DNA of 64,000 nucleotides from Algibacter sp. L3A6 (GTDB lineage: Bacteria; Bacteroidota; Bacteroidia; Flavobacteriales; Flavobacteriaceae), in contig NZ_CP047030.1 in NCBI RefSeq assembly GCF_009796825.1, positions 806,001-870,000 on the forward strand, read 5' to 3'. The notes under the pieces were generated by a model. The model was not told the origin of the DNA and made no database searches. It saw only the letters and a list, made by a program, of their open reading frames with translations. This document shows positions 18,380-26,791 of this stretch, piece by piece (the stretch's first letter is position 1; each line of letters starts with the position of its first letter). The position numbers and the translations under genes are program-made.

Positions 18380-20875
18380 CTACTCAACACACCTAAGCTT
18401 ATCCATAAAAAATTCTTTGTAACTTATATTATCAATTTCTCTAATACCTTTTGTACCTCTTAATTTAAGCGATTTTATAGGCGATTTTTCTAAATTTAGA
18501 ATTTGCGCCTTCGTTAAATCTGCCTTAAACAAAAACTCACCACATTCCATATTCCATGAGTGATACAAGGTTACAGATTGATTATTTTCTAACTGCACCA
18601 CCACATTAGAACGGCTGTTAGATAAATAACTTACGCAGCCTAAATCTATAGAAGCATTAATGAAAACCGAAATCTTTTTACCGTATTTAAATAGCTCAAT
18701 ATTTACCTTTTCGCTAATAGTATAAGCCTCTGTTTTTATGGTTGTTTTTTTAGTAAAATCATCATATTCATCTAATAAATAATGACAATTATTACGAAAT
18801 TGCATGCGTTCCGAGTTTTGATTTTCGGCAATACGGTTGCTATCACCCTCTTTTACAGCATTAACCTGAGCTATGGAATCTCTAATTCTATTAGCTTCTA
18901 GCTCAACGGCCTGCTTTATAGCATCTGCTTGATTATTTAAAGCCTTTTGCTTTTCTGCTTCTTGTAGAGCCAAGGCATGTTCACTTTCTAAACGTTTAAT
19001 ATGCGCTGCGTTAGCTTTACTTATAGAATCACTAATTCGCGTAGCTTCCTGCTCTGCCTGAAGCTTTAAAGCTTCATTACGAGCAATTGCTAAACGTTCT
19101 TTTTTCAAAGCCTCTTCTTCTGCTTTTTCTAGAGCTTTTTTTAACTGACTAGCTTCCAACTCTGCCGCTATTTTTTGAGCCTTTGCATTTTCTCTTTCAA
19201 TTTCTAATCGTTTATTCTCGGCTACTTGCGCTAAATCTAGAGAATCTTTTATGCGCATAGCCTCTAGCTTCGCCGAGCGTTCTTGCGCTTTTGCTTTTTC
19301 TCTTTCAAAAACTAAACGTTTTTTCTCATCTTCTTCTGCTTTTATAATAGAATCGCTAACACGCTTAACTTCTAACTCAGCGGCTTGCTTTAAAGCTAAA
19401 GCTTCTAATCTCTCTTGCTCCAAACGTTTATTCTCAGCTGCTTTTGCCGCTATAACAGAATCTTTTTTACGAATTTCTGCTAATTCAGCTTCTCGCTTTA
19501 AAGCCTCCAAACGCTCTAACTCTAAACGTTGCTTTGCCGCCTCGTTAGCTTGAGTAATAGAATCTTTTACTTGTTTTATTCTTAGATCTTCTGCCTTTTT
19601 TAAGGCCATTGCTTCGGCACGTTTTAAAGCTTCAGCTCTTTCATATTTGAGCAGTATTTCTTTTTCTTTAGCTGCTTTTGCAATAGAATCTGCAACACGT
19701 TTAGCCTCTAAGGCTTCGGCTTGTTTTAGAGCTTCTGCTTTTTCATTTTCTAAACGTTGTTTTTCTTCTGCTTCTGCTTTTGCTCTAGAATCTGCAATAC
19801 GCTGAGCTTCTAGTTCCTCTGCCTTTTTCAAAGCCTCAGCACGTTCTTTTTCTAAATCTAAGCGTTCTTTCTCGGCTACTTTTGCCTGAGCGATAGAGTC
19901 GTTAACGCGTTTTGTTTCAAGTTCCGCTTCTTTTTTTCTAATAGTAGCTTGTTCTTTTTCAAACTCTAATCTTTCCTTTTCTGCTTCTTCTGCTTTAGCT
20001 ATAGAATCCTCAATACGCTGAGCCTCTATTTGTTCTACTTTTTTTAAAGCTTTGGCCTCTTGTTTTTCTAATTCTAAGCGTTCTTTCTCCGCCACTTTTG
20101 CTTGAGCGATGGAATCTTTTACACGTTGTACTTCCTGTTCTGCTTCTTGTTTCAACTTTAAAGCTTGCTCTTTTTCCAAACGCGCTTTCTCTTCGGCTTT
20201 GGCTTTAGCTACAGAATCTTTTACACGTTGTGCTTCTCGCTCCGCAGCAAATTTTAATTCTTGAGTCTTTATGTTTTCTAAACGTAAACGCTCAACTTCC
20301 TTTACTTTAGCAATAGAATCACTAACTCGTTTTGCCTCCAACGCTTCTGCTTGCTTTGCTGATTCCGCACGCATACGCGCTAGTTCTTTTTGCTCCACAG
20401 CTTTTACCTGAGCAATAGAATCTGCTATTCTTAATTTCTCAAGATTCTCAGCTTTTCTTTCTGCTATGGAATCATTTATTATTTTTTGTCTTTTTTCATC
20501 CGAAAGCACTTCGCCATATTCAATAAGCTCTTGCATTTCTTGCTTTCGTTTTTTCTCTAACTCAATAGCTTTTAAGCTTTCTTTTTCTTGAAAATCGAAA
20601 TATAAATCGGTCATTTTTTCGGTAACCAACAAGTCGATATCCTTAACAATACCTTCCCATTCTTTAAACCGAACTTTATAATTATCTCTTCCTAAAAAAC
20701 CAATAACAACACATTTATCATTTATGCTGAACGCCACTACAGGTTCTGATAATTGATTTGAGGTCTTGTCTAAGTTTTTATATAAGTTACCATCTTCTAA
20801 AAACTTAGTAGGTATACTAATGTCTTGAGCAAACAAACTCATAGAAAACAATAAAAAGCAAACGTATTTAATCAA
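18380..20875 (-). CDS. Exported long coiled-coil repeat protein
   Basis: The 831-residue product starts with a TTG codon at 20875; this start is required to give the signal peptide MIKYVCFLLFSMSLFA followed by Gln, and an in-frame TAA lies just upstream. Residues about 45-85 resemble a small SH3-like beta segment (VVAFSINDKCVVIGFLGRDN). Residues about 110-690 are a highly charged helical region of Lys, Glu and Ala in which DS(I/V/L/R) recurs 15 times, typically in RV.DSIAKA....EKERLE. The C-terminal 130 residues form a globular beta-rich domain I cannot name. Such proteins probably span the periplasm or serve as envelope scaffolds; this is inference. The extreme codon repetition also produces a long antisense ORF at 19251-19553, which is not a gene. 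Confidence 0.88.
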   Translation of the reverse strand: MIKYVCFLLFSMSLFAQDISIPTKFLEDGNLYKNLDKTSNQLSEPVVAFSINDKCVVIGFLGRDNYKVRFKEWEGIVKDIDLLVTEKMTDLYFDFQEKESLKAIELEKKRKQEMQELIEYGEVLSDEKRQKIINDSIAERKAENLEKLRIADSIAQVKAVEQKELARMRAESAKQAEALEAKRVSDSIAKVKEVERLRLENIKTQELKFAAEREAQRVKDSVAKAKAEEKARLEKEQALKLKQEAEQEVQRVKDSIAQAKVAEKERLELEKQEAKALKKVEQIEAQRIEDSIAKAEEAEKERLEFEKEQATIRKKEAELETKRVNDSIAQAKVAEKERLDLEKERAEALKKAEELEAQRIADSRAKAEAEEKQRLENEKAEALKQAEALEAKRVADSIAKAAKEKEILLKYERAEALKRAEAMALKKAEDLRIKQVKDSITQANEAAKQRLELERLEALKREAELAEIRKKDSVIAAKAAENKRLEQERLEALALKQAAELEVKRVSDSIIKAEEDEKKRLVFEREKAKAQERSAKLEAMRIKDSLDLAQVAENKRLEIERENAKAQKIAAELEASQLKKALEKAEEEALKKERLAIARNEALKLQAEQEATRISDSISKANAAHIKRLESEHALALQEAEKQKALNNQADAIKQAVELEANRIRDSIAQVNAVKEGDSNRIAENQNSERMQFRNNCHYLLDEYDDFTKKTTIKTEAYTISEKVNIELFKYGKKISVFINASIDLGCVSYLSNSRSNVVVQLENNQSVTLYHSWNMECGEFLFKADLTKAQILNLEKSPIKSLKLRGTKGIREIDNISYKEFFMDKLRCVE
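18830..20480 (-). repeat. Degenerate 34-36 codon coiled-coil repeat, about 15 copies
   Basis: Within the coiled-coil gene the phrase RV(K/S/A)DSIAKAK..EKERLE repeats every 34 or 36 codons (102-108 bp). Examples are VSDSIAKVKEVE, VKDSIAQAKVAEKERLE, IEDSIAKAEEAEKERLE and VADSIAKAAKEKE. Units have diverged in DNA sequence and in linker length, unlike the adhesin HYR-like array. The regular Asp-Ser insertion in an otherwise Lys/Glu/Ala helix suggests periodic helix breaks or phase shifts along a rod. Confidence 0.85.
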
Positions 20876-20994
20876 AATTTAATTTTTAAATTAATTTGAT
20901 TCCCGTAAGAAATCAGTTATGCAATAATACTCCAATTTAAACATTTCTAGAATAGTTATCCAAACTTTCTAAGGAATTCGTTACTTAAAATCAA

Positions 20995-21002
20995 TAACTT
21001 TG
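20995..21002 (+). promoter_or_regulatory. TAnnTTTG -7 element very close to the start codon
   Basis: TAACTTTG ends only 6 bp before the ATG at 21009. If used, transcription would begin at or within a base or two of the start codon, giving a leaderless or near-leaderless mRNA. Confidence 0.5.
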
Positions 21003-21008
21003 CCCAAT

Positions 21009-21368
21009 ATGACTGTAAACGACATCATCGGAAAATATACTATTGAAGGTTTTAATCAAGATGAAGAAAAAACACCTTACCAAGGCCATCTTAATCTATC
21101 TATTGATGCAAACCAAAGAATTGAAGCGCAATGGATTATTGGAAACTCACAGACACAAACCGGAACCGGTTTTTTTAAAAACAACATACTCGTTATTAAT
21201 TTTAATTATGAAGGTGAAGACCGCAAAATATACAAAGGCGTTGTGGTTTACAAATGCCTAACACCCGATTTACTCGAAGGTTTTTGGTCTGAAAAATATG
21301 GAGATCCATTATTTTTAGGAGAAGAACGCTGTTTTAAAATAACAGAAAAAAGAGAGTTATTGAATTAA
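21009..21368 (+). CDS. Small conserved-looking protein of unknown function
   Basis: This 119-residue cytoplasmic protein has no signal peptide. I prefer the ATG at 21009 over the in-frame TTG at 21000, which overlaps the promoter motif. It is rich in beta strands with alternating hydrophobic residues (GHLNLSIDANQRIEAQWIIG, then TGTGFFKNNILVINFNYEG), which recalls a lipocalin- or avidin-like small barrel, but I cannot assign a family. It stands alone between the coiled-coil gene (divergent) and the xyl operon (convergent), with a shared terminator behind it. Confidence 0.7.
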   Translation: MTVNDIIGKYTIEGFNQDEEKTPYQGHLNLSIDANQRIEAQWIIGNSQTQTGTGFFKNNILVINFNYEGEDRKIYKGVVVYKCLTPDLLEGFWSEKYGDPLFLGEERCFKITEKRELLN

Positions 21369-21370
21369 AA

Positions 21371-21402
21371 AAGCCCGAAAACCTAATGATTTTCGAGCTC
21401 TT
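21371..21402. terminator. Bidirectional terminator between small ORF and xylA
   Basis: AGCCCGAAAACC and GATTTTCGAGCT pair, with some G-U or mismatched positions, around a TAAT loop. The stem is flanked by A-run and T-run sequences on both strands, so it can end both converging transcripts. Confidence 0.75.
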
Positions 21403-21434
21403 TTAAAATGAATTCTATTCTCTTATTCTAGAAT

Positions 21435-22751
21435 CTAGATATACTGATTGATAATATTCTCAAATAATTCTTGCTTACCGCTTTGTAATTGCAACTCACC
21501 ATTATCTTGAGCAATTTTATATAAATCTTGTAAGTTTAATTTACCGGCTTCAAAATCTTTACCTTTTCCAGCATCGAAAGAACTGTAGCGCTCTGTACGT
21601 AATTTATCGTAAGCTGAATCTGTAATAATTTTATCGGCTGTTAATAATGCTCTAGCAAAAGTATCTGCTCCACCAATATGTGCATGGAACACATCGTCTA
21701 AATCTGTTGAGTTTCTTCTAATTTTAGCGTCAAAATTAACACCTCCACCTTGTAAACCACCGGCTTTCATAAAAACTAACATAGCCTCTGTTGTTTCTTG
21801 AATGTTGTTTGGAAATTGATCCGTATCCCAGCCATTTTGGTAATCACCGCGGTTAGCATCTAAACTACCTAACATACCAGCTTTTGCAGCCGTTTCGATT
21901 TCGTGTTGAAATGTATGTTGTGCCAATGTAGCATGGTTTACTTCTATGTTTATTTTGAAATCCTTATCTAAACCATATTCTCTTAAGAAACCGATAGCTG
22001 TAGCCGAATCGAAATCGTATTGGTGTTTAGATGGCTCCATTGGCTTAGGCTCAATAAAGAAATTACCTTTAAAACCTTGTGCCCTTGCGTAATCTCTAGC
22101 CATGGTCAAAAATTGTCCCATGTGGTCTAATTCACGTCCCATATCGGTATTTAATAAAGACATGTAACCTTCACGACCTCCCCAGAACACGTAGTTTTCA
22201 CCACCTAATTTAATAGTCGCATCTAAAGCTAATTTTACTTGCCCGCCTGCTCTAGCTACCACATCAAAATCTGGATTTGTAGAAGCACCGTTCATGTAAC
22301 GTGGGTTAGAAAAACAGTTTGCTGTTCCCCAAAGTAATTTGACACCACTTTCGGCTTGTTTACCTTTTATGTAATCTGTAATAGTCTCTAATCTACTTTC
22401 TGACTCTGCAAATGTTGCACCTTCTTGAATTAAATCGAAATCGTGAAAACAGAAATAATCGAAGCCCATTTTCCCAATAAATTCGAAAGCAGCATCGGCT
22501 TTATCTTTTGCCGCTTGAATTGGATCTGATGATTTATCCCACTCAAAACTTTGTGTTCCTGGACCAAATGGATCACCACCTTGCCCACAGAATGTATGCC
22601 AGTAAGCAATTGAAAATTTAAACCATTCTTTCATGGTTTTTCCTGCTACAACCTGGTCTGGATTGTAATATTTGAATGCTAATGGATTATCAGATTCCTT
22701 ACCTTCAAACTTAATGTTGCTAATGCCTTTAAAATATTCTTTAGTAGCCAT
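21435..22751 (-). CDS. xylA: Xylose isomerase
   Basis: The 438-residue protein matches the long (class II) xylose isomerases common in Bacteroidota. It contains the FCFHDFDL catalytic His/Asp region, the LLWGTANCFSNPRYMNGA segment, the VFWGGREGYM metal-site region, the IEPKPMEPSKHQYDFD metal-binding stretch and the NHATLAQHTFQHE motif with the DANRGD box. It converts D-xylose to D-xylulose in the cytoplasm using divalent metal ions. It is the last gene of xylR-xylB-xylA; an 88-bp palindromic repeat element separates it from xylB. No xylose transporter is visible nearby. Confidence 0.97.
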   Translation of the reverse strand: MATKEYFKGISNIKFEGKESDNPLAFKYYNPDQVVAGKTMKEWFKFSIAYWHTFCGQGGDPFGPGTQSFEWDKSSDPIQAAKDKADAAFEFIGKMGFDYFCFHDFDLIQEGATFAESESRLETITDYIKGKQAESGVKLLWGTANCFSNPRYMNGASTNPDFDVVARAGGQVKLALDATIKLGGENYVFWGGREGYMSLLNTDMGRELDHMGQFLTMARDYARAQGFKGNFFIEPKPMEPSKHQYDFDSATAIGFLREYGLDKDFKINIEVNHATLAQHTFQHEIETAAKAGMLGSLDANRGDYQNGWDTDQFPNNIQETTEAMLVFMKAGGLQGGGVNFDAKIRRNSTDLDDVFHAHIGGADTFARALLTADKIITDSAYDKLRTERYSSFDAGKGKDFEAGKLNLQDLYKIAQDNGELQLQSGKQELFENIINQYI

Positions 22752-22800
22752 AATGTTAAATTATTTGTTGATATTATTTTTTATTTTCTAATGTTTGTTT

Positions 22801-22888
22801 GCGTTAGGGATTGCAGTGAAAAGCCCACAGCCTGACGCAGGAAGCGCGAGGACTTGTAACGTAAAGCCCGCCCCTTGTGGTAACGCCC
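22801..22888 (+). repeat. Palindromic intergenic element, copy A (xylB-xylA spacer)
   Basis: Begins GCGTTAGGGATTG and ends in GTGGTAACGCCC. The ends carry the inverted pair GCGTTA/TAACGC, and the 3' half contains AAAGCCCGCCCC. The other copies are at 30314-30403, 34931-35008 and 47661-47758. The variable centre of this copy is unusually GC-rich. Confidence 0.85.
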
Positions 22889-22893
22889 TTATT

Positions 22894-24378
22894 TTATTTA
22901 TTTAATACGAGTTCTAGTTCTTTTTTCCAGTTATTATATGCTTCGGTGTATGGTGTTTTGTCTTTAAACGGCATAAACGTCATAACATGATCGTTGTCCA
23001 TTATGGTTTTTCCAAAGGCTTCAAAATCGCCTTTATGTAGGTTTGCCGCACGTGCCGCACCAATAGCTCCGGTGGTATTATAGATTTCTATTTCTTGCCC
23101 AATTAGGGTTGCTACGGTGTTTGCAAAAATCTCGGAACGGAATAAGTTATCGTTTCCGGCACGGATTACGCTAGCTTTAATACCATCGGATTTTAAAATT
23201 TCCATGCCATATAAAAATGAAAAGGCAATACCTTCCAAAGCAGCCCGACATAGATGTGCTTTGTTATGATTGTTAAGGTTTACGTTTACCATACGTGTGC
23301 CAATACTTTTGTTGTTTAACATACGCTCGGCACCGTTTCCGAATGGCAAAATGCATACTCCATCTGACCCGATTGGAATCTCGGATGCAATATTATTCAT
23401 CTCTTCGTAAGAGCTTACATCGAGGTTATTTAATAACCAGCGGTATTGTATTCCTGCTCCATTGATGTTTAATAGCTTACCTATATTTTTATTTTCTTTG
23501 GTATAGTTTACGTGTGCAAAATTATTTACTCGCGTGCTTTCTTTACCCGAAAGACTGTCGGTTACAGCATACACTACACCAGATGTTCCGCCGGTTGCAG
23601 CTACTTCGCCTGGATTAAAAACATTTAGAGACAGTGCATTATTTGGTTGATCTCCGGCGCGGTAATAAATTGGTGTACCTGCTGCAATTCCACTTTCTTG
23701 CTCGCCATGCTCATCAACTTGAGATTGGTTAGCAAAAGTATCTACAATGTCTGGAATTAAATCTGCACTAATACCATAATGTTCTAATAGAAAATTAGCT
23801 ACGCTATCGTTTTTAAAATCCCAAAAGATACCTTCGGAAAGCCCTGAAATTGTTGTATTTATTTTATTTGAAAATTTATACGCCACATAATCGCCAGGCA
23901 ACATAAATTTGTGAATTTTGCTATAAATATCGGGCTCGTTATCTTTTACCCATTTTAATTTTGAAGCTGTAAAGTTTGCTGGAGAATTAAGTAAATGCTC
24001 GGCACATTTAGCCTCACCAACTTCAGCGAAAGCTTTATGACCGATTTCTACCGCACGACTATCGCACCAAATGATACTTTTACGCAATGGCTCTCCATTT
24101 TTATCGACCACAACCAAACCGTGCATTTGGTAAGAAATACCAATACCCTTTATTTCTGTACGGCTAACATTATATTGCTTTTTTAAACGTGTAATGGCAT
24201 TGCAAATATGCATCCACCAATCGTTTGGTTTTTGCTCGGCCCAGCCGTTTTTTTGCGCAAACATGCCCATTTCTTCTTTAGGCTCTTGTACTACGCCTAA
24301 ACTTTTACCTGTTTCTGTTTCTACTAACGCGACTTTTATTGACGAACTGCCAATGTCGATTCCTAAGTTGTAATTCAT
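22894..24378 (-). CDS. xylB: Xylulokinase
   Basis: This is a 494-residue FGGY-family sugar kinase. The N-terminal ATPase phosphate loop is YNLGIDIGSSSIKVALVE, the middle shows YYRAGDQPNNALSLNVF and the GEVAATGGTSGVVYAV phosphate-binding turn, and the C-terminal domain has the adenosine-region phrase VIRAGNDNLFRSEIFANTVA. It phosphorylates D-xylulose to xylulose 5-phosphate for the pentose phosphate pathway. Its start overlaps the last base of the regulator gene, so translation is probably coupled. Neighbouring xylA supports xylulose as the substrate over other FGGY substrates. Confidence 0.95.
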   Translation of the reverse strand: MNYNLGIDIGSSSIKVALVETETGKSLGVVQEPKEEMGMFAQKNGWAEQKPNDWWMHICNAITRLKKQYNVSRTEIKGIGISYQMHGLVVVDKNGEPLRKSIIWCDSRAVEIGHKAFAEVGEAKCAEHLLNSPANFTASKLKWVKDNEPDIYSKIHKFMLPGDYVAYKFSNKINTTISGLSEGIFWDFKNDSVANFLLEHYGISADLIPDIVDTFANQSQVDEHGEQESGIAAGTPIYYRAGDQPNNALSLNVFNPGEVAATGGTSGVVYAVTDSLSGKESTRVNNFAHVNYTKENKNIGKLLNINGAGIQYRWLLNNLDVSSYEEMNNIASEIPIGSDGVCILPFGNGAERMLNNKSIGTRMVNVNLNNHNKAHLCRAALEGIAFSFLYGMEILKSDGIKASVIRAGNDNLFRSEIFANTVATLIGQEIEIYNTTGAIGAARAANLHKGDFEAFGKTIMDNDHVMTFMPFKDKTPYTEAYNNWKKELELVLNK

Positions 24379-25364
24379 TATAATGAGTCTCTTAAAATTA
24401 GTTTGGTTGGTATGTATTCTTGAATAACTGTGTCTTCGCTTACAAAACTCGCCGCTTTGGCACCTAGCACTTTAAAATCTGTTGAAATAACCGAAATACC
24501 TTTGTAGATAAATTGTTTCATAGGTGTTTCATTATATGATAAAAACCCAACATCTGTACCTGGCTCATAATTATTACTACGGCATTGCTCTAGAAAAAAG
24601 CCTAAAACACGATCGCTAACACTAATATAAGCTTCGTTCTTTTTAATGATAAATTCTTTTGGGTTGGTAATAATATCAAAATTAAAACCTGCTTCTTTAC
24701 AGTAGGTTTTAAAATATTTTACCGTTTCTATAGGGTGATGCGTAAATGTTGGATAAACAAGTATTATTTTTTTGTATTTCTGAAAAGCTGGCGTCGCCTC
24801 CTTTAATGTAGTGTAAAATGATTTTCCGAAATCTTGAAAAACAAAGTTATTGTTCTTTTTAGCATGTACATTCCAATCTATTAATAACAGTTTACTATCG
24901 TCAATATCGGACAGAACCTCAGCAACTTCTTTATTATCGAAAGTCATTACCACGTATTTATAATACTTGCCTTTACTGTTATTAATAATGGTTTTAAAAT
25001 TATCTATATTATAATGATGAAACTGAATATCGGTAATAACATTTTCGGGTAAATTATTTACAAAAGAATGATACAATACTTCCTTATAAGCTTTAAAAGT
25101 ATCTAAAAGCAATAACACTTTACGTGTTTCATTGGCTACATAATAACCTTTGTTTGGCACAGACTCGATTACACCATGCTCCTTTAAAATAGAATAGGCT
25201 TTAAAAACAGTATCGCGAGAAAGCTGAAGAGATTTACATACCGCATTTACCGACGGCAAGGCATCGCCACTGGTTAATCTATTATTTGCAAGCTCGTTAT
25301 TTATAGCATTAACCAACTGCTGATACTTAGGTGTTTCGCTATTTATATTAATTTCAAAATTCAT
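24378..25364 (-). CDS. xylR: GntR-type transcriptional regulator of xylose genes (XylR-like)
   Basis: An N-terminal GntR winged helix-turn-helix (about residues 1-72; KYQQLVNAINNELANNRL, LPSVNAVCKSLQLSRDTVFK, VIESVPNKGYYV) is fused to a periplasmic-binding-protein-like sensor domain (about 80-328). I choose the ATG at 25364 (MNFEININS) because a TAnnTTTG promoter element at 25398-25405 lies inside the longer reading frame. Bacteroidota use such GntR-sugar-binding fusions to control sugar catabolism. The overlap with xylB strongly suggests that it senses xylose or a related sugar and controls this operon, including itself. Confidence 0.88.
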   Translation of the reverse strand: MNFEININSETPKYQQLVNAINNELANNRLTSGDALPSVNAVCKSLQLSRDTVFKAYSILKEHGVIESVPNKGYYVANETRKVLLLLDTFKAYKEVLYHSFVNNLPENVITDIQFHHYNIDNFKTIINNSKGKYYKYVVMTFDNKEVAEVLSDIDDSKLLLIDWNVHAKKNNNFVFQDFGKSFYTTLKEATPAFQKYKKIILVYPTFTHHPIETVKYFKTYCKEAGFNFDIITNPKEFIIKKNEAYISVSDRVLGFFLEQCRSNNYEPGTDVGFLSYNETPMKQFIYKGISVISTDFKVLGAKAASFVSEDTVIQEYIPTKLILRDSL

Positions 25365-25397
25365 ATTTAAAAAACCATACTGTTCTGGTCTGGTATG

Positions 25398-25405
25398 CAA
25401 ATATA
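25398..25405 (-). promoter_or_regulatory. TAnnTTTG -7 promoter element of the xylRBA operon
   Basis: TATATTTG on the minus strand perfectly matches the -7 consensus and lies about 34 bp upstream of the chosen xylR ATG. No clear -33 TTG was found at normal spacing, which would suit a regulated promoter. Confidence 0.6.
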
Positions 25406-25456
25406 GAAATTAAATTTTATTCATTATTATAATTTTTCAAAAAAGTTTTTTTAGAA

Positions 25457-25496
25457 CACAAAAAAACCATGTACATTTTAAAAATATACATGGTTT
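25457..25496 (-). terminator. Terminator downstream of the small coiled-coil membrane protein gene
   Basis: AAACCATGTA and TACATGGTTT form a perfect 10-bp stem, followed on the minus strand by a run of T residues. It insulates the gene at 25521 from the xyl operon. Confidence 0.8.
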
Positions 25497-25520
25497 ATAA
25501 AAAAATATTTTAGACGAAGC

Positions 25521-25790
25521 TTAACTTACTTTTTGCTCCGTTTTTACTTTGCGAAGTAGTCGAGTTTCTGCTCGTTTTTCTTCTTTACGCTCATTAAAAA
25601 TACGAACGCGTTCTAACAAAGCTTCTTGCTTTTCTACTCGGTCTTGACGCCTCTTTTCTTGCGCCTCTCTTTGTAGCAAGCCTTCTTCTTTTTGCCTGGC
25701 CTTTTCTTTAAAAACGGACCAATACGAATAGCCATACATACTAACAAAGAGCAGGGCTATTATACCAATAATGACATAACCATTTTCCAT
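25521..25790 (-). CDS. Small membrane-anchored charged helical protein
   Basis: The 89-residue product has one N-terminal membrane helix (about residues 5-25, VIIGIIALLFVSMYGYSYW), then a strongly charged Lys/Arg/Glu helix that is probably a coiled coil. I recognise no family. The promoter is unclear, and a good terminator follows. It lies downstream of the rhodanese genes with a spacer of about 150 bp, so it may be a separate unit. Confidence 0.6.
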   Translation of the reverse strand: MENGYVIIGIIALLFVSMYGYSYWSVFKEKARQKEEGLLQREAQEKRRQDRVEKQEALLERVRIFNERKEEKRAETRLLRKVKTEQKVS

Positions 25791-25942
25791 AAATTCTATG
25801 AGGGATTAATTAGAATTAAAACTTAAAAACCAGTAGGTTAAACTATATTTTTAAATCAAAATAAAGTTAGCGAAAACAAATATGATAGAAGAATAAAAAA
25901 GACTATCAGTAAGAAAAAACAGATAAACGTAAAAAATACAAG

Positions 25943-26341
25943 TTATTTTGTTTTAACCTCAAAATTTTTAGATTTCCAATTTAAAACACCGCCTTCTAAT
26001 TCGTATATTTTTGTAAAACCTGATTCCTTAAAAGTAGCGACACTTTTACCGCTTCTTCGACCTGACTTACAATAAATTACCAATGGTTCTTCCTTATCTA
26101 ATTCTGCTAAAGATTCAGAAAAATTTTCAGAGAAAAAATTAATATTTTCTGCTCTAGAAATATGCCCCGCACCATACTCTTCTGGTGTTCTAACATCAAT
26201 TAATTTTATCTCTTTTTGCTCTTTCAAAAGCACCACTAATTCCTCTGGGGTCACTTTAGTAACTATATCATCATTTTGTGCTTTACAGTTAAACATAATA
26301 GCACAAAAAAAGATGGTTATCAGTATTGAAATTTTCTTCAT
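25943..26341 (-). CDS. Rhodanese-domain lipoprotein
   Basis: The 132-residue precursor has a lipoprotein signal ending at Cys19 (IMFNC), then a single rhodanese domain. The active-site loop CKSGRR contains Cys91, and the substrate-side phrase LIDVRTPEEYGAGHI is canonical. Attached to an envelope membrane, it may bind or transfer sulfane sulfur, or act as a protein thiol relay. It follows a cytoplasmic rhodanese gene by 6 bp, so the same type of activity is encoded for two compartments in one operon. Confidence 0.88.
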   Translation of the reverse strand: MKKISILITIFFCAIMFNCKAQNDDIVTKVTPEELVVLLKEQKEIKLIDVRTPEEYGAGHISRAENINFFSENFSESLAELDKEEPLVIYCKSGRRSGKSVATFKESGFTKIYELEGGVLNWKSKNFEVKTK

Positions 26342-26347
26342 AAACTA

Positions 26348-26662
26348 TTATAAATCTACAACATCACCAGTCCAATCTAGCATGCCGCCTTCTAAATTAT
26401 ATGCATTAGCAAAACCTAATTGATCCATAATAGCACAAGCCTGCCCACTACGATTACCAGAACGGCAATACACGTAATAGTTTTTGCTTTTATCTAGCGC
26501 TTCTATTTCACTTATAAATTCTTGTCCTTTATATATATCGATATGCTTAGCGCCAGCAATAATACCATCGGCCACCTCAGCATCTGTTCTTACGTCTAAA
26601 ATTACCGCATTCTCGTCTTTAGCTAATTGCTCTGTCCACTCCTCTTGTGTTAAATCTTCCAT
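26348..26662 (-). CDS. Cytoplasmic single-domain rhodanese
   Basis: This is a 104-residue protein without a signal peptide. ILDVRTDAEVADGIIAGAKH and the active loop CRSGNR with Cys66 are typical of GlpE/PspE-like single rhodaneses. It probably carries sulfane sulfur in the cytoplasm. It is the first gene of a two-gene unit with the lipoprotein rhodanese, started from its own promoter after a terminator that closes the thioredoxin-like genes. Confidence 0.9.
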   Translation of the reverse strand: MEDLTQEEWTEQLAKDENAVILDVRTDAEVADGIIAGAKHIDIYKGQEFISEIEALDKSKNYYVYCRSGNRSGQACAIMDQLGFANAYNLEGGMLDWTGDVVDL

Positions 26663-26701
26663 TGTTATGTTGTTGGTTTTTGTTTAATATTTTATTAAAA
26701 A

Positions 26702-26709
26702 CAAATTTA
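26702..26709 (-). promoter_or_regulatory. TAnnTTTG -7 element for the rhodanese pair
   Basis: TAAATTTG on the minus strand lies 40 bp before the rhodanese start and just downstream of the terminator of the preceding gene, consistent with an independent transcription unit. Confidence 0.55.
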
Positions 26710-26730
26710 ATATTTATAACATGATAGACG

Positions 26731-26765
26731 AAAAAAAACCTGAAGTATTACACCTCAGATTTTTA
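26731..26765 (-). terminator. Terminator after the AhpC/TSA-like thioredoxin gene
   Basis: Read on the minus strand, ATCTGA and TCAGGT pair around an 11-nt loop and are followed by a run of eight T residues. Confidence 0.7.
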
Positions 26766-26791
26766 TCAGTCTTTATAATCATATCACTTCA

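Noticed and set aside
19251..19553. 100-codon plus-strand ORF
   Set aside because: Antisense to the coiled-coil repeat gene; its Ser/Ala/Phe pattern is the complement of the Lys/Glu/Ala repeat codons.
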